From contig RPFO01000189.1 of assembly GCA_009746045.1 (NCBI GenBank), forward strand, positions 420,137-484,136: a DNA stretch of 64,000 bases. Direction: 5' to 3'. Made by a program: the position numbers and the translations under genes. Numbering within the stretch: position 1 is the first letter of the stretch; each line of letters begins with the position of its first letter. This document shows positions 54,857-63,745 of this stretch, one piece after another. The stretch comes from Mesostigma viride (Eukaryota > Streptophyta > Mesostigmatophyceae > Mesostigmatales > Mesostigmataceae). The notes beneath the pieces were generated by a model. The model searched no databases, had not been told where the DNA came from, and saw only the letters and a list, made by a program, of their open reading frames with translations.

Positions 54857-55969
54857 CTGCTCCTTGTTGTCTTCTTGCTGACTGCCCTTTGAAGGCTGGC
54901 CTGCCTGGGACTTGTTGTTGTTCTTCTTGTAGTTGTTGTTATTCTTGTTGCTGCCTTGGCCCTGGGACTTCTTGAAGCTGGGACACTCCTTCTTGATGTG
55001 CCCCCACCCCTTGCACAGGTAGCATTGTATCTTGGACTTGCCCTGGCCACTGCCCCCATTGTCAGACGCGTTGCCCTGCTTGGGCTGACCACCCACCCGC
55101 CTGAACACCGACTTGGAGTGTGACCTCCTGTCAGAATCAGGTGAATGATCTCCCTTGCGCTTGTGATGGTTGCCCCTACGCCCTCCTTGGCTTCGGTCAG
55201 CCTCAGACGTCTTGGAGCCACCCTGGGTACGCCCGCCTGCCTGGGTAGCCTTCACTGCTGGCACTCCACCCTCAAACAGCTCCTCTGCCTCGAGAGCTTG
55301 TTTAATGATGACCTTGTAGGCCTTCAGGGTAGAGTGTGGGGCACACATGACTTTTAAGGAGCCACGTGTCGCCTTATCCAGCCCAGAAACCTTGAGCCAG
55401 TTGGTTAGGGCTATGTTATCAGCGACATTAAAGCCGTGAGCCCTGCCCTCCTCAACCATCTTACAATAGTTGAGAAAGTTCTGGATCAGGTCCCCCTTAA
55501 CCTCCCACCCTTGGTACTTGTCCTGCCAATGGATGCCGACCTTCTTGCGTTGGTCCTCCAGCAGCTCCTTCAGCTCAGCCACGTACAGTGCCCAGGCTTT
55601 ATTGGCCTTTTTGCACTCCCTGGTTAGGTCCTTAATCTGGTCAGTACACTTGCCAAAAGTGCTACTGCCTATCCAGATTTGATAGTAATTTGTACCACCG
55701 TACAAGCTAGGGAACCCTTCCAATCCCTCCACAAACTCTTCAGCCTGCTTAGGCTTGGAGTCTGAGGTTACAGGCTGCAACTGATTGACAATTAAAAGAC
55801 CCTGTGTGGTAAGATCAAAGCCATGAATAGCTTGTGCATTATTATTATTGTGAGGAAGGTTGGTAATCTCTCCGGTAAGCCCCACGTCATCTACGTGAGC
55901 GGTTCCACTACCAGCACCCCCATTATTATTCCCACTGGCTGGACCCTTGCTACGGCGTCCCTCAGCCAT
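54854..55969 (-). CDS. Copia A gag
   Basis: 371 residues from ATG at 55969. It has an Asn/Gly-rich head, a capsid-like region (WALYVAELKELLEDQRKK, WEVKGDLIQNFLNYCKMVEEG, MCAPHSTLKAYKVIIKQALEAEELFEG), a basic Ser/Lys/Arg-rich stretch, a nucleocapsid knuckle CYLCKGWGHIKKEC (CX2CX4HX4C) and an Asn/Lys-rich tail. It stops at UGA (54854-54856). With the three-LTR element and one GTACC removed, the frame continues after the UGA without another stop into integrase, so this is gag of a gag-stop-pol arrangement. Confidence 0.88.
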   Translation of the reverse strand: MAEGRRSKGPASGNNNGGAGSGTAHVDDVGLTGEITNLPHNNNNAQAIHGFDLTTQGLLIVNQLQPVTSDSKPKQAEEFVEGLEGFPSLYGGTNYYQIWIGSSTFGKCTDQIKDLTRECKKANKAWALYVAELKELLEDQRKKVGIHWQDKYQGWEVKGDLIQNFLNYCKMVEEGRAHGFNVADNIALTNWLKVSGLDKATRGSLKVMCAPHSTLKAYKVIIKQALEAEELFEGGVPAVKATQAGGRTQGGSKTSEADRSQGGRRGNHHKRKGDHSPDSDRRSHSKSVFRRVGGQPKQGNASDNGGSGQGKSKIQCYLCKGWGHIKKECPSFKKSQGQGSNKNNNNYKKNNNKSQAGQPSKGSQQEDNKEQ

Positions 55970-56142
55970 CCTGCACTACCAGCTATTCAAAGAACACCTT
56001 AACAAAGCAGCAGAAAATATGTACAAAATTTTTTTTGTGTCGCCACTGCCGCCTGCGCCGGTGTCGCTGCCGCCCCGCGAAATGCCGCTGAAAATTCGAC
56101 AAAAAAAATGTCGACGAGTACTGCAGAAGAAAATTAGGCCGA

Positions 56143-56853
56143 CTAGTAGTCAAGGCCCCTGAAGTCGCAGTACGTGTATACGAACTCACGATCCTCCATA
56201 TCCAGCTCCGGACCTGCACCGGTATGAATTAAAACCGGCGTGCTCCCCGCCGCGTAAGTTGCGACGCGCCGACGCGCGACGAGGCGCAGAGGATGTGTAA
56301 AGATCGTCAATAATTCCCACCCCGCGGGAATCCACTCTCGCACAGAGGCGAGAAATGCCACCAGGTTAATTAAAACCTGGCGCTCGCGACTGCGTACGCC
56401 GCGAGTGAGCAGCGATAACAGCGCGAGATCCTGAAACAAATTTGTCGACACCGCCGGCGCGCCCCCCGTGCGTAGCGATGCCCAGTTTTGCAGGTTTCTC
56501 TGGTAACCGGTGAGTGAAGAGAGGACGTTGTCCAACTCCTCAATGGCAGTCGTGACTTCGGTCACCGACCGCAAACCTCCCCGCACCTGGACCGTAAATG
56601 TCGATAAAATGTTTCGAATCTGGTCCAACAGGTTGCGGATTGCCGGCACCAGTGCTGGCAAATCGGGGTCCTCGGGGTTATCCCCGAGCAATGCGTGAGC
56701 TGCACGCTGCTGACGATGAAGCTCGTCGAGCGAGACCGTTACTTCGTCGAGCAATTGCTGCCACGACGGCACCGTCGGTCTTGACGAAGAACCAGCCGGC
56801 GGAGCGGCTATTTCCTCATCGTCCGGAATCCGAAATTCTTCCGAATTTGGCAT
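56143..56853 (-). CDS. Copia A ORF0, unknown function
   Basis: 236 residues starting at an ATG only 24 nt from the LTR end, before gag and in another frame. The N-terminus is acidic and Pro/Ser-rich (MPNSEEFRIPDDEEIAAPP). A largely helical middle follows (WQQLLDEVTVSLDELHRQQRAAHALLG, LVPAIRNLLDQIRNILSTFTVQV, VTTAIEELDNVLSSL, LINLVAFLASVREW), then a tail ending FRGLDY. No family is recognised. Copia B has a different coiled-coil ORF in the same place. The helical content would fit a structural or RNA-packaging role, but that is speculation. Confidence 0.65.
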   Translation of the reverse strand: MPNSEEFRIPDDEEIAAPPAGSSSRPTVPSWQQLLDEVTVSLDELHRQQRAAHALLGDNPEDPDLPALVPAIRNLLDQIRNILSTFTVQVRGGLRSVTEVTTAIEELDNVLSSLTGYQRNLQNWASLRTGGAPAVSTNLFQDLALLSLLTRGVRSRERQVLINLVAFLASVREWIPAGWELLTIFTHPLRLVARRRVATYAAGSTPVLIHTGAGPELDMEDREFVYTYCDFRGLDY

Positions 56854-56877
56854 CTTTTTGACAGAGCGTGTAATACG

Positions 56878-57494
56878 AGTTGTGAGGGTAAGAATGCCAC
56901 GAATTCCGCCATGGTTCTTGCAGGAAGTTGCCTTTATTAATAATCAGGAAACACAGACGTAAGTCACGTCACTTCCAAGACTGCACGCAGCACAGGCGAC
57001 AGGGTCGCAGTGCCAAGAGAACGTGCACGCAAGAACTAGCGTCCCGGTGTGACCAAGTCACTCATATAGCTTACTAGGGACGCGTCCAAGTATTCAGCTG
57101 CACTGTCACAGCTGAACTGTCAATCAATTGATTACACAGACTCTGGCACGCCTTTGGCGCGCAGATCTATCAATTGTCCATACGGCTAGTCCTGTGGACC
57201 TATCCGTACACTAGTCAGCATCAATTGTCTCATAGGTCCTGGCGCGCTACAGTGCGCCTACCTATCAATTGACCATCAAGTCCTGTACAAGTCCTGTCAA
57301 CGTCCTGCGGACTATCAAAGTGACACTTGTACATCCTGTGTCCGTACGCGCCCACAGTGGCGCGCCGGGTACTGTCGGCACAGCCTAGGAAACGTCATAA
57401 CTTTTACGTTCCTTAACCAAATGAGGCGTTCAAGGTGCCGTTGGAAAGAGCGTAACAATCTCTATCCATCTAACGTAAATCCTTTACGTTAACT
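56878..57494 (-). repeat. Copia A LTR, right (upstream)
   Basis: Identical in length and, by eye, in sequence to 44346-44962. Confidence 0.9.
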
Positions 57495-57958
57495 CCTGCA
57501 GCCTGTGGCACTTTTGTGAGTGCATCTGCTGCATTGTCAGGGTCTCGGATGTGAGTCTTGGACTCCAGATAGGTACACTCCTGCTTGAGGACAATCCAGT
57601 CCAAATCGGTGTGCACAGCCAAGGGGTTGTCCAGGAAAGAGAGAAGGGATTGACTGTCAGTCAGCAGGTGGGATTTGACACCAGCATAACTACCAGCCTG
57701 ATGCTGCAACCACACCAGCAGATGGTTCAAATACCTGGCATGCAACACAGCTGATACCACAGCACGGCATTCTGCTACATTGCTGCTGACTGCCTTGCGC
57801 TTGTGGAGTCTGCTGAACCAGGAAACCAAAGATTGCTTGCCAGCGGGGTTAGACAACATAAAGAGACCTGCCTCTCTGGCTTGTACCTTAGTGACTACCC
57901 GTGACTCCATGGAACTGTCCATCATGCATGTGATGTGGATGGGTTGGAACAGATCCAA
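57495..57958 (-). pseudogene. Copia B RNase H, interrupted by Copia A
   Basis: Reads HITCMMDSSMESR, LVSWFSRLHKRKAVSSNVAECRAV, HLLTDSQSLLSFL and IRDPDNAADALTKVPQAAG, the copia RNase H pattern and close to Copia A. The frame runs a few codons into the inserted LTR. The genuine end lies at 44286-44340. A frame break near 57960 separates it from the RT part. Confidence 0.85.
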
Positions 57959-58013
57959 GCATGAAGAATAAGGGGAGGGCCATCATGCAACACCTGTTTA
58001 ATAGCCCTAGACC

Positions 58014-58400
58014 CTACCTCCATGAGGACATCATCATCCACTCTGCTGACCACGCCAGGTGAGGAGCACAAGTGGCACACAGCCAACCTAGCTTACCCCT
58101 AATAGTGGGACAGAGATCAGGAGTGATGTCAGAGGGAAGAACATCTTTGCAAGACATGACATACTCAGGGGAGGCTTTGAGAGAACACACCCACTCCTTC
58201 TGCTCCTTAAACAGGTTCAGAATGATGCCACAGAACTTGACAGGATCTTTCCCCAGCTCCAGCTGCTTGCCTAATTCAAAGCTAGCAGACACTTGAGCAA
58301 TGAAATCCTCCACAGCTGCCCTGGGACCAGTAATGAGCTGATCATCCCCATGCCACACAAACATCATCAACCAGCAGGATGAGGGATGGTGAAGAAACAA
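58014..58400 (-). pseudogene. Copia B reverse transcriptase, catalytic part
   Basis: Carries MMFVWHGDDQLIT, with HGDD at 58341-58352, then FELGKQLELGKDPVKFCGI and LCPTIRGKLGWLC. It is one base out of frame with the preceding RT frame near 58380. Confidence 0.85.
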
Positions 58401-59941
58401 GGGTCAATATCATCATACTGGGCCCCCAGCTTCAGGAAGACCTCTTGGGCAGACAGCCTAAAAATTTTAGGTGCTGACTGAAGCCCTTCTACCCCCAAGT
58501 TAGGCCTTAGATGAGGTTCCTTGATGTCCCCAGCCCAGACTTTGGGAGTGTTGACCACATAGACTTGACCCCTCCACACCTTTTGGGCTATGTCAGGGTT
58601 GCCTTTAAGGAAGGCACGCTTAATGTCAGTGGCTTTACACACGTAGTCCTTACCAGCATTCAGATGGTGAAGGAAAGTGGCCAACAGGACCTTAAGAGAC
58701 GTCTGCTGAATACCAGGGGTATACAGTTCAGCCTCTGTTAGCTCAGTGGAGCCCCTGAACTCCGTGACACAAGGTCTGGCATGAAAAATGGGAGGTGTCC
58801 CATCTGCCTGGGGTTTATGCTTGCAGACAAACTTCAGTCTGAGCTTTCTGGCCCCTTGTGGCAGTGCCTCAATCGGTGTTACAGGTGGTACCTGGGACTT
58901 ACTACGTGGATCAGGACAAACCCATTCCTCTCTAGCCCTGTTAAAGGCTTCCATCCATTTCAGAAAACCAATCTGCGTTTGACAGTCTTTGACCACATCA
59001 TCATAGGACAAGGGAGACATGGACGCAATGTCCCATCTACCAAGCCCAAACGCAGAGGGGTGTAGCTTCTGAGAATGAATGAGGGAATCAACACAGGGTT
59101 CCTGACCTGGGAGGTATTTTATGTTGACAGCATTGATGGCTGCTTCCAGGCCATCACTGATCTGTGTTAAAGGAATTTTGAAATGGTCCAGGGTGACCTG
59201 CCCCACCCCAGTCACGCTCAACCTCCCAGCTGAGATGACAACTCCAGGGTATGAGACAAATGGTTCCCCCAGCAGTGCATTCCCCTTGTAGCCCTCTACT
59301 ACCTGGAAGGGAGTGGGCACACCCAGAATGGGAATTAGCACTTGGCCTTTGACTGCCATTTTTGTTTTGCCTGAAAAATCTGACACTCTAGCCCAGGGCG
59401 AGCGTTGCAGACTTAGGCCAGATACAGCTTGTGCACTGATGATGCTCACCTGTGCCTGTGTGTCTACTGCCAGAATACTGGGATCCTGGTTAGATTCACC
59501 CACAGCATTGACTTGTGCTGCACCTGCTGCCATTTGTGCCTTGGCAGTGTGTGCTCTATGTAGAGCTTTTAGAGCCTCAGCAAATTTATTCCTGGGGACA
59601 ACAGGATCTGCTGCTTCGTGTGGCTGTTCCTGAGATGAGGGAGGAGCGACCTGCTGCTCATCCAGTGCACGTTCCTCCTGCCCAGTTGGACCAGTGGGCT
59701 GTGGTGGGGCTGCACCACTGAGGAACACAGGAGCGTCTATGGTTGTGTTGCTTGCATCAGCTATGTCCCTAGCCAATTCACTGGGTGAGACCAACCCACC
59801 AGACTGAGGCTCTGAATCCATGTCCAAGAATTCTACCCCTGACACGTCTGCCAAAGGAGGGTAATAAAGCTTCAGTCTATGCTTGCCAACCATTCGCTCT
59901 CTGTGATGCTGAATAGTCACCGTGTCACCTGTTTCTGACAA
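58367..59941 (-). CDS. Copia B integrase tail - protease-like - reverse transcriptase (first part)
   Basis: 524 residues. The first 30 (DTVTIQHHRERMVGKHRLKLYYPP) complete the integrase C-terminal domain started in the next frame. After a Pro/Ser-rich linker the protease-like domain reads SILAVDTQAQVSIIS with Asp160 (59462-59464) and VVEGYKGNALLGEPFV near 214-229. Reverse transcriptase follows: KLRLKFVCKHKP, AELYTPGIQQTSLKVLL and ATDIKRAFLKGNPDIA with Asp439. The frame ends at a single-base frameshift before the HGDD block. The order confirms that of Copia A independently. Confidence 0.85.
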   Translation of the reverse strand: MSETGDTVTIQHHRERMVGKHRLKLYYPPLADVSGVEFLDMDSEPQSGGLVSPSELARDIADASNTTIDAPVFLSGAAPPQPTGPTGQEERALDEQQVAPPSSQEQPHEAADPVVPRNKFAEALKALHRAHTAKAQMAAGAAQVNAVGESNQDPSILAVDTQAQVSIISAQAVSGLSLQRSPWARVSDFSGKTKMAVKGQVLIPILGVPTPFQVVEGYKGNALLGEPFVSYPGVVISAGRLSVTGVGQVTLDHFKIPLTQISDGLEAAINAVNIKYLPGQEPCVDSLIHSQKLHPSAFGLGRWDIASMSPLSYDDVVKDCQTQIGFLKWMEAFNRAREEWVCPDPRSKSQVPPVTPIEALPQGARKLRLKFVCKHKPQADGTPPIFHARPCVTEFRGSTELTEAELYTPGIQQTSLKVLLATFLHHLNAGKDYVCKATDIKRAFLKGNPDIAQKVWRGQVYVVNTPKVWAGDIKEPHLRPNLGVEGLQSAPKIFRLSAQEVFLKLGAQYDDIDPCFFTIPHPAG

Positions 59942-61300
59942 CCTGATGATTTCAGCTGGACCATGCCATCTACCAGAGTGGGCTTTGTTCCCTTCCCCTC
60001 CCTATAGTAGAGTACCTGATCCCCCACTTCAAACACAGGCCTGGCATTACTCTTATCCTTTTTTGCCAGCAACTTGGCCAAGTGTTGCCTTTGCGTGTTG
60101 TAGTGGTCTAGTACCTCCTGAGAGTAGCTACCTGATTGCAGGCCAATTGGTGTGATTTCACCAAAAGGAGAAGACATGAGGGGCTTGGTGTTCAGAGTTC
60201 TGCACACCTCAGCTGCCCACGCTGTCCTATCAGCATAGCTCCCAGACTCTGCTGTCCTGGACTCATTTTTCTTTATGAGGTCCCTGATAGCACGCATGGT
60301 ACGTTCAATCATCCCCTGGCGTTCATGATCTTGAGCCCCAGCAATGTCTATCTTGGGCAGATCAGGATAATCTTGTATCCACGTGAACTGCTGATCCAGC
60401 ATTAATTTTTCCTGAGGATGATACCGTGCTAGTGCAATCAGCAGGGCTCTGTGCAGTTGTTCATTGGCCATGCCTGGCAAGGGTTCTATCACCACAAACC
60501 TAGACCAGGCATCTTTTAGGACCAAGTAATACACCGTGTCCTTCACCAGGTGTATCACATCCCCTACTAGCTTTCCTCTAGCCAGTGGTGGGGTGGCCAC
60601 ATGCCATCTCTTGGGTTTAGGTGCATGCAGTTGGCACGCTTCACAGTGCTTCCTGACATGCCTGCACATCTGTTCCAGGTCACGGCCATCAATTTTATTG
60701 GCCAGCCTTTCTGCCACTGCCTCATGCCCCATTGCCTTGTGTAGCTGTTGGGCTAACCTGGCATAGGATATAACCTTATCTGCTGCTGCGTCTAAGGAGG
60801 CTATAGTGGGATCTTGGGCCACCTGTGCTAACGTCATGTCATAAGCCAGGTCCCAATCCACTTCCTCACTGTCAGGCAACACAGAGCAAATGGAAGGTAC
60901 ACGGCCATTGAGAAACCAGGGTACAGGAGACTTACAGTCGTCCTGAGTGCTGGCTTGTTTGTTGGGGCGCCCCGTTGAGGCTCCCTTCCTGGGCTTGTTG
61001 CAGCGTCCCCCTGCAGGTAACGGGTGGCGGGGCTCCCAGCAACCTGGGCATACATCCACATCAGATCCAAGTTCGGGTTTGCCCTTCCAGCAATCATCCC
61101 TCTCATGCCCCTTGCATGAGCACCTGGTGCAGTACAGGGTGGAGTCATGAGGCTTACCTTTCTGACTAGGCCCCTGGGAGGGCCCTGCCTTACTGCCTGG
61201 GTTCCCCTTTCCCCCCTTGTCTGATTTCCCTGCTGCTTGGATGACCCCCCTGCCTTCTTACCTTGCTGGGGACCCTTGAACACCGCCTTGACCTGAGCTA
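59917..61300 (-). CDS. Copia B nucleocapsid knuckle plus integrase
   Basis: The frame first shows a gag knuckle CTRCSCKGHERDDC (near 61085-61127) and then, without a stop or protease, a linker and integrase. The zinc motif is LHKAMGH ... CRHVRKHCEACQ. The catalytic core is GDVIHLVKD, KLMLDQQFTWI and GMIERTMRAIRDL. Then come RTAWAAEVCRTLN and PFGEITPIGLQSGSY. Gag and integrase are thus directly fused in one frame in Copia B, unlike Copia A. A one-base shift near 59970 moves the C-terminal domain into the next frame. Confidence 0.85.
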
Positions 61301-62386
61301 CCACCTCCTTGATGAGCTTCTTCCTGCTAGGACCTGCACCGTCCTGACCACCCCCCCTTGGACCTTGTTAACCTTGGGTTCCTTGACAGTTGAGAAGGGT
61401 TCTAGGCTCTGCTGAATGAACAACATGGCCCCCCTAAAATCATCCCACTTGTCTTTAAGGCCAGCCAGCAGAACTGCATTGGTGTTCTTGTCCAGCTCAG
61501 CTTTGGTGAGCCACTGATGGATCAGGTACTTAGAGTTGAGTTTCTTCAACTCCTCGTCCCTGTCTATGTACAGGACAACTGTTTGTTGTCACGTACGTAG
61601 TCAGACTTGTTGACTTTGTACGAGGCCAACCAGTGAACCCCTTGAGAGCCTGCAGGTGTTCCCCCTTGGTCAACAGCCCTTTTAGGTCTGCTATGAATTC
61701 TGTGAAGATTTGCACCTCCTCTGCCCCAGGTGTGCTGGCCCTCCTCTCATACATCTGAACCATTTGTTTTATGCTAGGTGCAGATTGGTGGATCGTGTTA
61801 GACACCCTGAGAGCAGGAAACCAATCACGGATGTTATCATGGGACCAGAATGTTCTATCTTGAAAAGAAACTCAAGTGCATCCTCCTGCACAAATCCCTC
61901 AGCTAGACCTGGGAAGGTAATCCTATCTTCCCTACGGGATGCATCAAACCTGGGTCGCTGTGGTACAGCGACAGTCGCTTGTGGTTGAGGTTGCTGCTGC
62001 TGCTGCTGCTGCTGCGGTTGCTGTTGCTGATGCTGCCGCTGCTGCTGCTGCTGCTGCTGATGCTGTGGCTGCTGCTGCTGCTGGGTTGTCGCTCCAGCGT
62101 TGCTGCCGCCCGCCATACCCCCGGTGCTTGCTGGTGCCCCTCCCCCTGGTGCTCCCCCGTCCTTCCCCTCGTCACCATCCTCCTCTGGATGCGACCGCTG
62201 GGGCGTAGACGATGGTCCACACCCCTCCTGCCACTTTCCTTGGCGGACCCGCTTGGCGGCCCTCAGCAGTTGCTCTACTGCCTCTGCTGCCCGCGCCCGC
62301 TTGGTCGGGTTGGCCTCCGCTGCGTCCAGCTCCTGGTGGAGTAGTGCAGCGATGCGGTCCAGCTCCAGGTCCGTGTCGGTCTGCAT
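61298..62386 (-). pseudogene. Copia B gag, several frameshifts
   Basis: The N-terminal frame (61769-62386) starts MQTDTDLELDRIAALLHQEL and contains a long polyglutamine tract (CAG-rich, about 61981-62090), then FDASRREDRITFPGLAEGFV. Capsid pieces follow in other frames (MVQMYERRASTPGAEEVQIF near 61700; ELKKLNSKYLIHQWLTKAEL near 61500-61560). Breaks lie near 61590-61610 and at a C7 run at 61351-61357. Confidence 0.75.
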
Positions 62387-63715
62387 GGTGTGTTGGGTGT
62401 GGGGGGTGGGGGGTGGGGTGTGTCTGCGCCAGCGCGAACACGCTCACGCGCGTTTAACAAGGCCGTTCCTCGCTGGGCCCTTGCTGGCTGTGGGGTACGC
62501 ATGAAGTCCAATACAGCGTCCTCAGGCAGCGGCTCATGTGGCGCCAGACCACGCTCAAACCGGATTGCGTCTCCGAATTCTCCCTGCAGAGCCCAGGTCC
62601 TGGCCGCCTCCTGATACCTGCGCAGAGCCCGCTCCTCCTTGCGCATGCGCCTGTCTAGGGCACGCGCATTACGCCGGCTCTTCCTCGCCAGCCGGCCTCC
62701 TGCTCACGCCTCGCCGGGCCCACCATCGTTGCCAGTGTCGCCTCCGACCTCTTCAGGCTGCGTCCAGCCGCGCCTGGTGACGCCGGGTCTTCTCCGCGGC
62801 GTCGTGCGCCTTCGCACGAAGTCGCTTCATCTCCCGATGCTGCGCCTCCCTGGCTGCGCGCTCCCTAGCCAAACTGTTCTCCGCCATGGACCGCACCATT
62901 GCCCTCTTGGCCTTCCGCTGGCAATGCCTGGCGTACTCTATCTTGGCCAGACGCTCTGCCTCCACCATGGCCGGGTCCATCAAAACCAGCTCCTCTCCCC
63001 GCGCTCCTGGCTGCATCTCCACCGACGAGTCGGTCTCCTGCAGCACATCTCCAGCCATTCGCCTAAAGGAGCGCGCTGTGCGCCTGTGCGCAAAGGTGTA
63101 AAGCTCGTTCTTCTTGCGGAGAACGTATGGGGGCGCCTCTCGCGCACCTGTCGGCCCCGCGCGCAGACCTGCCCTGGCCACGCGATCCCGCTCCTGCTGC
63201 CGCTCCGCGAGCACCCGGGCTGTCCTGTCCATCTCAGTCTCTGCCCGCAGCTGAGCCTCGCGCTGAGCCTCCAGCTCGCGCTGCTGCTCCAGCTCTCTGC
63301 GGAGCTGGGCCTCCTGCCGAATGCGCTCTGCCTCTCGGCGGAGCAGCTCCTCGCGTTTCTCCTTGTCCTCCGGCAACTCGAGATCCACGAGGTCCTCGTC
63401 CTCGTCGTAGCCATCTGACGGTATGTCCCCCAATACCGGCACCACCCTCCCCGGCCCCGTGACCAGCTCGGGGCCGTGGGCTGCCCTTCCGCCGGTGGTG
63501 CGTTGGGACGCCATACATTGTATAGCGGCGGCCGCGCCGCCAACTGATCCAGGAACCGCGGGTCCTCGTCCGAAGACGAGCGACCACTGCCGGCATCGCT
63601 GCCAGCGTGATCGTCCCGACCCTGCCGGCCCCGCACTGCCGCCCGGTAGTCCAAATCTTCGGACGATGGGGACAGGCTTGACTCCGAAGAGTAATCGATT
63701 GGAAACGTTCGACAT
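62387..63715 (-). CDS. Copia B ORF0, charged coiled-coil protein, frameshifted
   Basis: It starts at ATG 63715, 30 nt from the LTR end. An acidic Ser-rich head (SSESSLSPSSEDLDY and SSSDEDPRFLDQL, partly in a shifted frame) is followed by EDEDLVDLELPEDKEKREEL and a long Arg/Glu/Gln coiled coil (REAERIRQEAQLRRELEQQR and onward) to a stop near 62753. A further segment (RKEERALRRYQEAARTW ... RTPQPARAQRGTALL, 62430-62646) continues in another frame. It shows no similarity I can see to Copia A's ORF0 other than position and helical character. Function unknown. Confidence 0.55.
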
Positions 63716-63745
63716 TTTAAAAATGAGAGAGTTTTTATAAATGCA

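Larger units (their letters stand above)
44346..57494 (-). mobile_element. Copia A, AGTT-ended copia-like element
   Basis: LTRs are 44346-44962 and 56878-57494, each 617 bp and identical by eye. The target-site duplication is CCTGC (44341-44345 and 57495-57499) inside Copia B's RNase H. On the minus strand the order is ORF0, gag, UGA, integrase, protease-like, RT, RNase H. It carries two later insertions, Copia C and the three-LTR element. With these removed the pol frame is continuous. Confidence 0.92.

Noticed and set aside
54703-55221. 172-codon frame overlapping the gag end and running into the nested LTR, as a frameshifted start of pol
   Set aside because: Removing the nested element puts pol in the gag frame, not in this one. 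This frame then meets a stop just after the insertion site.
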